DNA of 64,000 nucleotides from Oxytricha trifallax (GCA_000711775.1 ARYC01000724.1:1-64000), one strand, 5' to 3'; shown: positions 11,078-22,950, numbered from the stretch's first letter. Numbers and translations are program-made. Notes: a model not told the origin generated them from the sequence alone.

Positions 11078-11890
11078 CAAGGGAGCGTCCATTCTCTTGG
11101 CATCTTTTGAATTAAGAAAATCAATATATGAAAAAGATTTTAATAAATATATATATTCTATAAATGAATTCACTAAGAGTATACACTTAAAGTCATCATC
11201 AACAATACATTTGCTACTATCAGATCCAATGGCAACTTTGCATCTTTTTTATCCATTTAATATTTGATAGTTTTGATTGAGCATATCGTAAAAAGCTCTT
11301 TTATTTTATTTTATATAATATAGCCTAATAGATATTATCAAGGTTTAGAAGAATAACTATAGTGCCGCTTTCCATGCAAAGAATGATATCGTTTATTATT
11401 TGATATATTTATATAAATAAATTATAATTAAAATATATTGCTTCTTCTCTTTTATCTTTCTCAAAGTTACTGCCATAAAACACTTAAAACAATCGATTAT
11501 TGTTTTTGCAAATTTGCTCAATATATCTTAGCGTAATTGTTTCTTAATGATCACTGATAATCATTAAATTTCTAGCAAGTTTGTCCGAAAGATTTTCTTA
11601 AATTAAATGTGATGATTAAAGTTTCACATAATTTTAAATTTCTTCTTCATCTACAAATTCAGCTTTGAGATAATTCATAACTTTTTCCATATTTTTATAA
11701 TTAAAGTTAAAAATCAATTTATTTAACAAATTTTGACCTCCAAAATTTCTCTACACTCCTTCAGCAATAGATGTATAAGCATTTTACTAATTTTTCATTC
11801 TATAGCTAACGTAACAAACCAATTAATAGAAATCTCTGAGTCCATGGAAATTTGGAGTTATCTGATTATTATAGTATTTTTAATAGAATT
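11073..11890 (-). CDS. RNF213/mysterin-like gene, MDSs of the second AAA module
   Basis: Three MDSs (11433-11890, 11322-11409, 11073-11296) read in order on the minus strand. The protein begins FYQKYYNNQITPNFHGLRDF, with the family hallmark NFHGLRDFY. Then come VQRNFGGQN, YGSNFEKDKREE, IILCMESGTIVILLNLDNIY, YDMLNQNYQILNG and VAIGSDSSKCIVDDDFKCIL. These follow the conserved order of the helical and AAA4-distal region of RNF213 proteins (iRNFGG, GS.F, METG..iLLnle.iY..LYD.LNQNY, rIalG). Frame changes coincide exactly with pointer-flanked IESs, not with random damage. In the cell such proteins act as ATP-driven ubiquitin ligases; this copy is taken as a functional germline precursor. Confidence 0.85.
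11297..11324. other. IES, 28 bp, pointer AGC
   Basis: Pointer copies at 11294-11296 and 11322-11324. Removal changes the frame and joins NIYQA to FYDMLNQNY. Confidence 0.8.
11410..11439. other. IES, 30 bp, pointer ATATATT
   Basis: Pointer copies at 11403-11409 and 11433-11439. Removal joins KREEAIY to QIINDIILCMESG. In-frame length, so support rests on the repeat and the family spacing. Confidence 0.6.
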
Positions 11891-12148
11891 ATACTAGTTT
11901 GTTTAATATATTCTATTTGAAGTGGTTATAAATCTAGCTATTATTCCTTTTATTATTGGTAAAATAAGAATTAATTAACAAACATAAAATATAATTTAAA
12001 TGATATTTCATGCATTTTTAATCACGAATATATGTTACAGAATTTATCCTAATTGTAAAAAAAATACATTCAAATACTTTATGACATTAATCCTTCATTG
12101 CATTGATTGAGTGAGATAGCTTGTGAGTTTTAATTCAATAAAAAAATT
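11891..12148. other. IES, 258 bp, pointer AATT
   Basis: Pointer copies at 11887-11890 and 12145-12148. The join NEYKSQ-FYQKYY is in frame and fits the family. Confidence 0.75.
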
Positions 12149-12438
12149 GAGATTTATATTCATTAAGTAATATTTTATCTGTAAGACTAATTAGTTCTGT
12201 CTCTACAGCAAATTTCAGAGAATTGTGAGTCAGCTGATTATATTAGATCATCATCATTTAATAACTTATACAAAATTTTATAATTTATAATCTAACTATA
12301 CCATTTGTATAAATTTGGTTCAGGTTTCGATAAGTTGATACCCCGATTTCTCTTTGAATCATCTAAAGACCAGTTTGAGATCCCTACAAATCCAACTTTG
12401 AACATTTCTAAATAGGCATGCAATACTTTTAAAGGATT
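12145..12438 (-). CDS. RNF213/mysterin-like gene, MDS with VGISNW motif
   Basis: Minus-strand protein NPLKVLHAYLEM, then VGFVGISNWSLDDSKRNRG and INLSKPEP, then (after a frame change near 12225-12325) FAVETELISLTDKILLNEYK. 'PLKVLH...VaFvGiSNW.LD..K.NR.i.lsRPeP' is one of the most conserved stretches of RNF213-family proteins, between Walker B and the arginine-finger region of the second AAA. The frame change inside the segment is unexplained. A further small IES or an intron is likely, but no clean pointer pair was settled. Confidence 0.85.
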
Positions 12439-13270
12439 TAAAACCTCTAATTTAAGTATTTTATTGAGAGCTTTATTTACAATAATTTAATTAATTGTAT
12501 GCATGAATTTTTTTATTAATTACTTCTGATGGACTTGTTTATGCAACTAGGATTTATAATAGCACTTTAATCAGAAATATTAGTAAACATTAATAGTTGT
12601 AAAATGATATTCAATACGTTTAAAAAAAACAAATTTTAAAAAATCATTAAAAACGAATGGAGATAAAATAAATATCTCTAGGAAAATTTAACTTCCACTA
12701 ATGTATAAAGTTCCCCCCCCATCAAAGAGTCATTATTCAATTTAAATTATATTTAGAATTTACGAATCTAAATTCATTCTATATTCAGCTTAATACCTAA
12801 TTAATTGCAAATTTATAGTAAAGTCTCAACAGCCTAATGATTGATTATGAAATTTTGATAACCAATTATTTTATTTCTCTAAAATGGCTTGTAAAATAAA
12901 AATAATCTTTAAGTTGAAGTGAACAATATTGCAGTGTTTTATTTTATATATAACTTTAGCAAATTATTTTGATTCCTTGGATAGTCATTTTATATCTAGT
13001 TATATATAAGGTTAAGTTAATTTAATTTTTGTTATTCATAAAAATGATATCTATAGATAAAATTACATATACAATTTATCAATGCATTATAGTTAATTTA
13101 TACTTAAAGCTTATTTTTATTTTACAGGTTATTGTATGTAAATACTAAATAATAGGTCATTTAATTTTTAAAATCGACCATTAAAGGCCGTAGACCTATC
13201 TATTTTATTACTACAGTTTTTATGCTTTATTTAATTCAATTGATTTTATAAAGGGTTTTAGGATTAAATT
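12439..13270. other. IES, 832 bp, pointer ATT
   Basis: Pointer copies at 12436-12438 and 13268-13270. Removal joins AELSPHN to PLKVLHAYLE in frame. The interior is AT-rich with no gene. Confidence 0.75.
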
Positions 13271-13557
13271 ATGAGGTGATAATTCAGCAAGTCCTATTTC
13301 ATCGATGATTACTACTATTATTACAGAAGGCTCTTTTATATTTTATTCTTTCATTTTCTTTTCGTGCTCCTCATAACTTTTGTAAGCTCTGTCAAATATT
13401 TCTTAAGCAAAAAATATAATAAATTATCTCAATATTCTCTCAATTCCAGATGAAGTAGATTAAATAGAACCTTGATAGTTAACCTATTAGATTGCTGGAA
13501 ATCGTTTGAAAAAATCGTTTTAAGAACTTTTACCCCTCATAGATTTTAAGACAAGAT
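13268..13557 (-). CDS. RNF213/mysterin-like gene, MDS with Walker B of the second AAA
   Basis: Minus-strand protein LKSMRGKSSQNDFFKRFPAI, then YQGSIQSTSSGIERIL, a helical stretch, and VIIVVIIDEIGLAELSPHN. SMRGk.S, YQ.S..ST..GI and the Walker B 'DEIGLAE.SPHNPLKVLH' are diagnostic for RNF213-family ATPases. It is joined to the preceding MDS through pointer AGAT and to the next through ATT. Two Gln in YQGSIQS are TAG/TAA codons, confirming the ciliate code. Confidence 0.9.
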
Positions 13558-13683
13558 CAAAACTGAATAAATTTATTGTCTTTAATTTTAAATATGTTTT
13601 ATAAAGATCAGTTTAAATAAAATACTATAGAGTACAATTTTTACAATCAAATAATATTTAAAAGTATATAAATTAATTTAGAT
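13558..13683. other. IES, 126 bp, pointer AGAT
   Basis: Pointer copies at 13554-13557 and 13680-13683. Removal joins KTLAMN to LVLKSMRGK in frame. Confidence 0.8.
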
Positions 13684-13861
13684 TCATAGCTAAAGTCTTT
13701 GAGCTTCCTGGCTTACCAGTAATAAATAGAGGAATTTTATTTCTTATCATTGTTATTATAGCAAACACATTTTCTTTTAGAGAATCATTTATGCCTATGC
13801 CAAGCGGAATTTCCATTTTATTAATATAAACCGCATCTAATTTATTTGATTTAAAAGTTTT
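13680..13861 (-). CDS. RNF213/mysterin-like gene, MDS with Walker A of the second AAA
   Basis: Minus-strand protein FKSNKLDAVYINKMEIPLGI, then GINDSLKENVF, IPLFITGKPGSSKTLAMN. GKPGSSKT is the P-loop typical of the second active AAA of RNF213 (animals: GKPGSSKS), and the upstream 'mEiP.GI..N..LkEN.F' is equally typical. It should bind ATP. The upstream join uses pointer GTTTT, the downstream join AGAT. Confidence 0.9.
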
Positions 13862-14479
13862 TTTTATCATTTTATATATTCAAAATAAAATTAAAATTTT
13901 TTCTTGATATGTGATAGTGAATTTTGAATTTTTCGTATTAAATAAATAATTTTCCTTATTTATGATTTATTCAGGAAGAAACTAAAATTGGGTTATATTT
14001 TTTTTTTCTTTCTTAAATAAATTAATAACTTTTAATAAAGATTTATATGAAAAGACTATATCATTTTAAGATAATCATAAATAATTAATTAATTTGTGAT
14101 TGTTATAAAAATATCTATTACCTCTACACTAACTTGTTTTTATTGTATAAACTGAGAATATCTTGTTTAAATTAAAGATTTATAAAAATATTTTTGAATC
14201 TTTAATATAAACAATTGTTGTATTATAAGAGAAACAGCTTCGATGCAAATGATCAATGACCACTTATTTTAGTTGAAATTTTATATAAAGAAGTTGTAAT
14301 TATATATAATAGAATATTAAGATTTAAATTTATTAAATCAAATAATTATCCAAAATTTAAAATACACTAAATTTATGTAAATTTAACTAGAATATTAATG
14401 GAAATATTTTTGAATTTCTGATACATTTTTAGGCTAATAATCCAATTTAAAATGTTTTACAAAATAATTTTCATGTTTT
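13862..14479. other. IES, 618 bp, pointer GTTTT
   Basis: Pointer copies at 13857-13861 and 14475-14479. Removal joins EEDRYIKT to FKSNKLDAVY in frame, removing a TGA. AT-rich, no gene inside. Confidence 0.7.
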
Positions 14480-15394
14480 AATGTATCGGTCCTCCTCATC
14501 ATCTAAATAATATTTTAATTAGCTAGCTCGCAAATGAAAACCTTCAACATTTACTTAAAGAATTCTTTCATCGTATTCTTTCCTGAGCTCTTTTGAATCG
14601 AGACTAAGTTTGTAACACACAGTCATATTAATAATCAAATTAGTATTTAAATTGTTTATTTTATGAGTTAATTATTTTTTATCAATAGTTAAAACAAGGA
14701 CTCTCATCATCATCTCAAATTCATCAATTTTAAAATCTGGATCATCTCTAGCAGAATTATCTAAATAGAAGTACTTGAAAAGTTTTTTAAACCTATCAAC
14801 ATCCCTTAAACTAACCGAGGAAACTGTACTTTTTTATTGAATAAAGACATGCGATTCAAACACGATTGCACTTATGAACTAAATCATTTCATCAGAGTAG
14901 AAGACATTAGTAAACTTATTGATTCTCTGAATTATCTTATTGATGTAAATCTATTGTTCTTCAAGTTGCTAAGAAAATTATAAAGATAAATTTAATTGTT
15001 TAAGTTTTAGAGCGCCATAATCTTGAACTGATGGAAAAACACTTTCAGGCAGCGGATGAACTCTATAAACAACATTATCAGCTAATTAGTTTATCCTGTA
15101 ATGCTTTATGCCCGAAGTAAATCTCCTTTCGTTCTATTATTAATTTTCAATCTTTAGTTTATATGGATTACAAGCAGCTACTATTCTAATATGATCTCCA
15201 AATTTTGCACCTTCCACAGTCCTATCTACCATAATTTCTTTCAATAGACCACTTACATTGAAATTGGTATTTACTTCATCAAAGAATAAAATCACATATT
15301 AATGACATTTATAATTTATCACTCTTTTATCTTAAAGTAAGTTAGCGTCTAACACAAATTCTTTTATTTGTACTTCAGTGACTCCTTCATGAAT
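14475..15394 (-). CDS. RNF213/mysterin-like gene, long MDS of the first AAA
   Basis: The longest uninterrupted MDS, about 306 codons with TAA/TAG as Gln and no TGA. It opens HEGVTEVQIKEFV. Walker B follows as VILFFDEVNTNFNVSGLLKE, then DRTVEG, HIRIVAACNPYKL, YRVHPLPESVFPSVQDYG, and a long helical region ending DDEEDRYIKT. 'ffDEvNT', 'aACNPyr' and 'lvYrVhPLPes...v.DfG' identify the first active AAA module of RNF213-family proteins. A TBE (15844 on) lies 450 bp upstream in the gene's 5' direction. Confidence 0.9.
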
Positions 15395-15431
15395 ATAAAA
15401 ATAGAATATTTTTGTAAAAAATCTTATGAAT
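15395..15431. other. IES, 37 bp, pointer ATGAAT
   Basis: Pointer copies at 15389-15394 and 15426-15431. Removal shifts the frame and joins DYRKLNI to HEGVTEVQI, the expected family junction just after the P-loop helix. One of the clearest IESs here. Confidence 0.85.
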
Positions 15432-15720
15432 GTTTAATTTTCTATAGTCCCAGCAAAGTACATCTTTGAGATATTCAATTAGAGCTGTCTTTCCAACGCC
15501 AGTCTCTCCCATAATAATAATAATAATAATATTATAAATTCAAATTGTTACAAGTTGACAAGATCTTAATCTGAGATATATTAAGTTCATTTTGAGGAAA
15601 TTATCTGCAGTAAAAGCCAGTCTAAATTGATCAAAACGTTAAACTGATTTTTTGGGAAGCTAATTGAATTATTTATAATCTCTACCATTAAAAATATAAA
15701 AAGTGATCCAAAATGATTTC
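15426..15720 (-). CDS. RNF213/mysterin-like gene, MDS(s) with Walker A of the first AAA
   Basis: Minus-strand protein FRLAFTADNFLKMNLIYLRL, then QLVTI, then MGETGVGKTALIEYLKDVL. 'yTpDNllKm.lI.lR...pvi.mGEtGcGKT' is the canonical first P-loop of RNF213 proteins. Between QLVTI and MGETG (about 15505-15525) there is an ATT-repeat tract with an in-frame TGA. This is best read as a very small IES with an ATT pointer, its exact limits hidden by the repeat. The upper edge near 15720 is approximate; sequence from there to 15843 is AT-rich. Confidence 0.85.
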
Positions 15721-16049
15721 TAACTCCAATTTTTTTCATAATAATATTTAAAAATTTAATTTTAACTTATTCGTGACTATTATTGAAATAATTAATTTTT
15801 TATGGTTAATTTAGAAGTAAATCTGGAATTTTAGTTAATTAATCAAAACTCCAAAACCCTTTAATGAGGTTTATAAGTGCTTTGATTTGTGGGGTATAGT
15901 TGGGATTAGAAGAGAAAACGCATGTTTTATGTGAATTTAATGTATATTTAATGAATATTAGGTCATTAAATTCAAACGAATTTATTTTTTTGTCTTTTTT
16001 ATACCTCTGGAATCTTACTCTCTTAAGTGACACAAGTATGTCATGCAAT

Positions 16050-17417
16050 GTTTACCTTGGATAGGAAGGAGCACTTATTATTATCATCTCTACTATCTTT
16101 TTTATTTCCTTGCATACATTCTCTTACTTGATATGCTTCTAAGCTTTACTGACTGATTATTTTTCAAAATTTGTTCTAAAGTAAGCCATTCTTTCCATAT
16201 CACTCTCTAATATTATAGCTCCGATTGCCCATACATCTCACTAAAAAGAGCCATTAGTCCATTTCTCTCTGATTGGGAAGTATCCAGGTGTCCCAAGAAC
16301 CTTTGCTAAGGTTACTATCTCTTATCTTAATGCTCTATTGAAATCTATAACAACTACTTCTAAAGGGTAGAGGTTTATCATATGATTTTCAGGCTTCAAA
16401 TCTCTATGAAAATATCCAAGTTCATGCAACTCCTTTATTCCCTATATCATATCTGATAGTATATCATTCAAATCATCTGGGTATCTGTTATGATTTAGAT
16501 AATCTCTCAGAGTCATTTCATATTTCTTAAGCCTTAATGCGATATAACCATTGCTAAAAATGACAACATTTAGCTTATGCAAGTTCTTGCAATCTCTTCT
16601 CTAACCTCTCTAAAAATCATGTATTCATTAGCAAACTCATTTTGTTACTGCTCATTCTTAAGTAGATAGCTGTAAGGATACACCTTGTATGCATAATCAT
16701 CAATTACAATGAGTTTTGGTTTTGCAGGAACACTAATTTGCAAATAGTTATCAATACAACTGCTAATATCAATTGCATTTAATACAGGTATGTTCAGAGC
16801 TTTGGCTTAGTATCATGCTAATATAGTGTTGCCTATTGGTTGATTCATCAATTCATGCAATTTCTTTCTCTTGAGTCTCTCCTGTTAATCTCTTTATGAC
16901 TCAATAGTATTTGACTTTCTCTTGGCAGGTATAAGCTTTTAAGTTTCTTTATCTTGAATCAAGAACTCGCTTAAGTTATGCTTTTGCATATGTTTCTTCA
17001 CTTTTGCTGAATGGATATAGGGCTTCATACAAGTTGTGCATTAATACCTGCATCGACTTTGTCATGCTTGAAATAGATCTTAGCTCTACCAGAGTGTATT
17101 TCTTTGATGTGCCTCTTCAAGCTAGACTCAGATGAGAAGGACTTTTAGCTTTCATCACATTAAAATGCTTTAATCTTTTCTACTGGGAGCTGTTCTTTTA
17201 ACTCCTCAACATCTTCGATTAGCGTTTAAACACCCATCTCTGCTCTCTGCTTCCTGATATTTATTTCTAGAACAAACACCTCTGATTCAAACTCAAGAAC
17301 TTTAAGCTATGGCTCCTTTTCAATATAGATGATCTCTGGCTTCTTAGTTTAGCCAAAGTTTAGCTAAGATTATCCACTGCCAAGAGAGACTGCTTTGCAA
17401 TTTAAGTTAGCCGCCAT
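16050..17417 (-). pseudogene. TBE-B 57 kDa zinc-finger/kinase protein
   Basis: Starts at the ATG ending at 17417 (MAANLNCKAVSLGSG). There is a degenerate first C2H2 finger (FQCDES...H-x4-H) and a second finger after a frame change near 17040. The kinase-like part on the minus strand holds HRDLKPEN-like sequence near 16385-16410 (H replaced: FHRDLKP context) and a DFN-type motif near 16345. It ends in or near the left terminal repeat. At least one frameshift makes it non-functional. Divergently arranged with the 22 kDa gene at 17983. Confidence 0.7.
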
Positions 17418-17982
17418 GTTTATATTCAAATTTAAATTTCTATTATTAAAAAGTAAAATCCTCACTGGTTATACTAACTTTGTAAAGGAGCTGGCACTGC
17501 AACAACAATGATTGATTCTTAGGCGTTAGACATCATATTTATACTAAGTTTATAACTATAAATTTTCTAAATTAATGCTTAATAATTTTGATTTTGGTAC
17601 CAACCAAGTATAAAATTGGGTTGGTACTCGTACCAATTAGGTTTTAAACCATTTTGGAACTTTTCCATTAAAACGTCATTTGTTTAAAACTAGGAACTAA
17701 TTAAGTTTTTGTACTATTAAATTGGTACCAATTAAAATTAAACGGAATAAGTACCAGTACTAATTAAATTTAAACAAATTTAGTTCTAATTAAATGGAAT
17801 TAAATTGATAAAAATGGAGCTCTATCTCTGAAGTTTTTTACAGCTTCTGCCAGCTTTCTTCACGTATCCTTACCGGTTGACCACCTATGAGATGCCCATA
17901 TTTAATACTAAGATTTTTAACAGTGGGATCCAGAACTCTATATATTTTAAATTTAAATTCAATAAAAAGAGAGGGAACAAGG

Positions 17983-18780
17983 ATGGAGTCTATAAGTACT
18001 GCAATGAAGAGGATTGAAGCTTAGAAATGATCTCAAGATTTAGAAGCAAAGAAGATCTCTATCGATGCCTGACTCAACATGGTAAGCATGCAGCATATAC
18101 TTAATCATATAGTTTTGTGGGATTGTTCCTTCCAATGATGGAAGGAACCAAAATTTCATTCTTAATAGCTATACTTTGTGATCAGAAGAAAGCCTTCAAA
18201 AACAATAAAATTAAGTTGATAGAAATACCAAAATAACCAGAGATTTCAGTCACTAATCTCTACGGGGATGCGATGAAAAATGAAGAGTTGGAAGTTTACT
18301 TCCTACCAAGAAACAACTCTCTAAAAAACTTCCAGAAAGGAGATTTTTCTTTGGTGTTCTTTGGCACTTTAAGAGAGAGTTTTCTAAGAGAGATCATTGA
18401 AGAAGCTCACAAGAATCGGTACACTACTTCTCCTGAAGATTAAAAGAAGCAAGGTATACATATAAGCGAAGCTTGGCTTGAAGAGCTAAAGAAGCATCCT
18501 TACCTCTCTAGTAATCTTTGATTCATAACTTTGTAGGGAAACCTGGAACTGGTATATTCCTAATGAAAGAGCATGCGAAGGTTCACAGAGAGAGAAAGTC
18601 ATAGACTATTCATGAAGTGAGCAAGAGACTTTATAAAGATGTTTAAAAGCCAGAAGAAAAGAACATAGATTCAGGAGCAGGTACCAAGAGAAGAAATATG
18701 GGTCCAAGCAAGCCATAAGGAAGAAAAATAAGAGAAGCCAAACCCCTTTATGAGCTAATTTAATATGTGAATATATTCAT
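17983..18780 (+). pseudogene. TBE-B 22 kDa protein
   Basis: Starts MESISTAMKRIEAQ (ATG at 17983), homologous to MESINDAMKRVQAQ of TBE-D (58117). The later parts (FRSKEDLYR, FLPMMEGTKISFL, basic tail KRRNMG) follow the family order but in changing frames, so it is damaged. Function unknown; found in every TBE between the two other genes. Confidence 0.65.
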
Positions 18781-19122
18781 TAGTTTAAATCTAAGACTTA
18801 TTTATAAACATTCATTCTTCCTTCTCTCGCGCAAACTGTCGTTCTATGCTCACTCTCTTGCAGCTACATTGATTCAAGTCTACTGTATCTATAGGCAAGT
18901 CATGCATAAGGTGATACAGCGCCAGTTTCTTGTAGTGAGTTTTGATTTAGCTCCAATAGAATTCGATTACATTAAACTGTGGGCTATAGGGAACGTTATA
19001 TAGAGGTGTTATGTTTAAATCTTCATAAGCTTTCTTTGACTGAAAACCCCAAAACCCCTTAATGAAGTTTATAAGTGCTTTGATTTGAAGGGAATTTGTT
19101 AGGTGTTATTGTTATTAATTAA

Positions 19123-20178
19123 ATGCGAGACAAAAATAGCAAGCTTTTGGGGTCTATTTATGATGAAGAGTATATAGATTTAGTGTTAACTGCGTTGTGG
19201 ATGTGATATGTATAGTGAATAAGTCAAACCAGTACTGAACTATAAGTCTATTGCAATGCTATTAAAGCGTAGTCCATCAACTGTTCGCTTTCACTGCTTG
19301 AAAGCTGTGTAATTAAAGCAATGATAGCTGAATTATAAGCCAAAAGAGGAAGTCAAAGTTTCTATAGAAGCATATTGACTATGAAAAAACTTTTTGAAGT
19401 ATTGGGCTCACTTCTCTCTCGACTAACAAGCTATTATGTTTCACCGCCAGTTCCCTGAGTTGAAGATCTCTGCATAATCTGTTGCAAACATTTAAAAACG
19501 AAACGGTATATCTTATAAAGGTGTAAATCGTATCAAGAGAGTAATTGATTTCACTCTGCCATTTTACAACAAAAACTTAAAGTACATTTATAATTAAATA
19601 CAGAGAGCCTAATAGAATAATATTAAGTTCATTCATGCTGACGAGGCTGTGTTTACATTCAACACTTTCATCTAGAAGTCTTGGAATAAGAGGCATAGCA
19701 ACATAGAAGTATATGACTAGAAAGTCAAGGTATAAACAATGGCAATTCTTGGAGGTATTAGCGAAGATGCTAGTTTAGAAACTTATGTGATTCATCCTCG
19801 CTCTATTAAGACAGAGCAGTATATTAAGTTCTTAGAGCAGCTGAGAGAGAAGTACCCTGAATAAGAGATTATACTATTCGTTGAAAATCTTTCTGTTCAT
19901 AAGACTAAAAAAACAAGGAAGAGTTATGAACAACTTAGAATAACGCCAGTGTTCAAAGTACTTACAGTCCATAGTTTAATGGAATTGAATTCTACTGGAG
20001 TATATAAAAAGGTCATTATAAGAAACTGCTGCTATACCACCTGATGCATGACCTACTTATTGATACAGTCGATTTTATAAAAAGTTCAGCTAAAAGAGTT
20101 GATAGTTAGTTGGCATAAAAGTGTGCTAGAGAAGGGAGAGTGAATGTATATAAATAAGTTTTAGAGTTAAGTTAATGA
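19123..20178 (+). pseudogene. TBE-C 42 kDa DDE transposase
   Basis: ATG at 19123 (MRDKNSKLLGSIYDEEYIDL), stop TGA 20176-20178; 1056 bp equals 352 codons, the 42 kDa size. Catalytic region: FIHADEAVF (first Asp), LFVENLSVHKTKK (the usual Asp of VDNLSVHK is Glu here), then a degraded third motif. It has in-frame TGAs and frame changes near 19200, 19440 and 19970. In TBEs this protein has been implicated in genome rearrangement as well as transposition (established for Oxytricha TBEs as a family). This copy looks inactive. Confidence 0.8.
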
Positions 20179-20189
20179 ATATTAAGTCG

Positions 20190-20961
20190 CATTCAAAACT
20201 TTTTCGTGAGACCTCTTCTCTTTCTTTTCTTCTACTTCTTGCTTCCCTCCTCCAAGGTTTCTTCTCTTGCTGCCAGCTCCAGCATCTATGTTCATTGACT
20301 TTGGCAGTTAAATATTTGAATAAAGTCTCTTGCTAACTTCATACTTCGTCTGCGACTTTCTCTCTCTGTGAAGATTACTCTATTCCTTCATCAAAATGAT
20401 GCCAGTACCAGATTTTTCTAAAGAGTAAAGCTACAAATCTTACTTGAAATATAAAGGTGCTTCTGCAGCTCTGATCGCCAGCTCTCACTTATCTTGATCC
20501 CTTGTTTGTCCTTATCTTCTGAAGAGATGCTGTACCTTTTCTTATGAGATTCTGAATAATTTCTTTCAAGTAATCACCTTTAATTGTTGCAAGTATACCA
20601 AAGAAATAGTTTCTTTCAGGCAGTTTATTTGACAACTGCTCCTTAGTAGGCAGGTACAGCGAAACCTCTGGGTCATTCATAGCATCATCATATAAGTTAG
20701 TCGCTGAGATTTCTGGATGTTTGGGATCTCTGCAAACTTTACATCTTAAGTTTTAAATGCTTTCTTCTCTTCGCAGAGTATGGCTCTTAAAAATGAAATT
20801 TTGGTACCTTCCATCGCTGGCAAGAACAAACCAACTACTTAATCAAGATTAGTTGCTATAAGTTCCTTACCTTGCTGCACCAGGTAGCGATGCAAATTCT
20901 CCTTGCTTCTAAATCTTTGAATCAATTCTTGTGCTTGCACTCTTTTCATTGCATCATTCAT
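20190..20961 (-). pseudogene. TBE-C 22 kDa protein
   Basis: The usual first ATG is TTG here; the next ATG ends at 20961 (MNDAMKRVQAQELIQRFRS). It reads FVLPAMEGTKISFLRAI, CKVCRDPKHPEIS, MNDPEVSLYLPTKEQLS, GILATIKGDYLKEII, then a Lys/Arg/Glu-rich tail with KRRNLGGGKQEVEEKKEK. Convergent and overlapping at the tail with the transposase end. Some frame changes. Homologous to 49448-50019 in the 7.7-kb element. Confidence 0.75.
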
Positions 20962-21169
20962 TGACTCCAACTTGTTTACAGATCTAAGAAATGATATTCA
21001 AATTTAAGTTTATTGATTTCAATTATATACCTCTGTAAAACTTACTATTAAATATGAGCATCGTATAGGAGGTCAACCTCTAAGAAGAATATGGAGAAAG
21101 TTTTGAGAACTGGTTTCAAACTTTAGATATTGATGTCAATTCTACTGTTATAGTTCCATATTTTTAAAT

Positions 21170-21310
21170 TTAAATTGGTACGTACTTAATTAGGAGCACT
21201 AATAAATGCTAGGATTAATTAGGAGCACCCTAATTTTAATCATAAAATCATAAAATACCTCCTAAAGCAGTATGTACTTAATTAGGTGCATCTCCTAAAT
21301 CGGTACGAGC
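21170..21310. promoter_or_regulatory. Repeated TTAATTAGG motif between divergent TBE-C genes
   Basis: The short motif GTACTTAATTAGG occurs at 21182 and 21274, with a degenerate copy near 21215, in the gap between the divergent 22 kDa and 57 kDa genes. The equivalent place in TBE-D (57798, 57861, 57893) has the same repeats. Likely promoter or protein-binding iterons; inferred only. Confidence 0.45.
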
Positions 21311-21670
21311 TGTAATCAACTTATTATTGATAGTAAAAATGGTTACTTCCTCCCCCATATTTAGAGTTGGATTATCTCTTAACACTTACATTTCTTCTCT
21401 AATACTCTAAGAACTTTCCTATAAACTTGTAGGCTTGCAAAGCTCTCATATAAGCTCTCAGTTATAGAGGCAGTTTTATAATTTTAAATTCAAATTTAAA
21501 TATGAGCGCTAACATTTAAGAAAAACAACAGCACTTCCATCAAACTAAATGAGACTAACCTTTTGCAGCAATTAAAACTGTGATAGCTTTGAGATGAACT
21601 CTCTTAAAGAACTACCAGTACTATCACTTGAGTCTCTGTTATTAAAATAGAAATTAATAATAGAAAATAA

Positions 21671-22950
21671 ATGGCAAATAAGTGTGTGGGAGACATAGAG
21701 GAGGAGAAAGGTATTAATGATATTCCTTTAAAAACTGAAGAAATAAAAGTATACTTTTGTGAGCTGTGTGAGAGAGATTTCGCTCATAAATCTAGTTGAT
21801 ATAGGCATATGAAAGAGCAAAGAGAAGCCAAGCCAACTGTTTACTTAAAGCACGATTAAATCGACGGAAAGTATGATTGCTTTGAGTGGCATAAGTAGTA
21901 CTCTCATACAAGAGACTTGAAGAAACATCTTTTAAAAGCTCATAAAAAAGACATAGAAATTGAAAAGCATGAAGTTGAGTTGAAGCTTCTCAACAAAAGA
22001 AAATCGAGGGAATATTTAAAAGTGGCAGTGCCTGAATAAGCAAGAGAGTTAGAGCACGTTAGGAAGGCACGCAACCAACTGACCTCTGAAATAACAAGAA
22101 TTATGATCAAGATTCAATACAAGAAAATACCGGTTCTTGCTTAAATTGACCTAGATAATTCTCTTTAAAGCTACCTAATATTAGAAGACTTCTTTGATAA
22201 GAAAGTTATCAATGATCATCAATACGCATACAAGGGGTATCCCTTCAACTATCTCTTAAGTGATGATAAATATTAGATGGAGCTTACAAATGAGTATCAA
22301 GTATTCACTCAAGCAAAGTTTAAAGAGTGTAGGTTCTTAATCAAGCTAGATGCTGTTCTCCTTGCCAAGGATCATGTTGCTTTCAGACTTCCACTCTATG
22401 AAATGACCCTAAGAGATTTCATAACAGATCAAAGGAATCATAAGTAACTTGGATAAATAGCAACTCAGACCATACAAGGTATTAAAGAGCTTCATAAGTT
22501 AGGGTTTGTTCACAGAGATTTAAAGCCTGAAAATATAATGATAAACTTCTCACCTGTTATAGTAGCAATAATCGATTTCAACAGAGACTAAAGAGTGGAA
22601 TTATCAAGGCTTGGAACTGTAATGGGAACGCAAGGGTGCTATCCAGAAAGAGAATACTGAAGAGATGGAGCCTTTTAGTGGGATGTGTGGGCTTTAGCAG
22701 CAATAATAATATAGAGTGCGATATGCCTCGCAATGAATACTACTCTACAAGATGCGAGAAGGATGCTAAACAAAGAATAAAGCAATTTATTGACAAAACA
22801 ACAGTATCTCAATCAATAAAACAAATGACAGACACAATAATAATTTAAAAAAACTCAAGTTAAGACACATCAATAGAGTATATAGAGTTGTGGTTAAGTA
22901 AGATAAACTTTAGACCTCTCCCACATGATCCAAATGTGTATTTTGAGTGA
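21671..22950 (+). pseudogene. TBE-C 57 kDa zinc-finger/kinase protein, few lesions
   Basis: ATG 21671 (MANKCVGDIEEEKGINDIP). Finger 1 CELCERDFAHKSS with an in-frame TGA beside it; finger 2 has C-to-W in YDCFEWHKQYSH. Linker helix rich in charged residues. Kinase-like domain: LDAVLLAKDHVAFRLPL, GFVHRDLKPENIMINFSP, IIDFNRDQR, WDVWALAAIII. Frame is lost near 22710-22730; the final TGA at 22948-22950 belongs to the original frame. Confidence 0.8.

Noticed and set aside
11025-11267. Plus-strand 80-codon ORF
   Set aside because: Antisense to the RNF213-like MDS containing VAIGSDSSK and LNRFEKH.
19042-19060. C4A4 repeats as true telomeres or chromosome ends
   Set aside because: They are internal, paired with inverted partners and followed by TBE terminal repeats; they are transposon tips.
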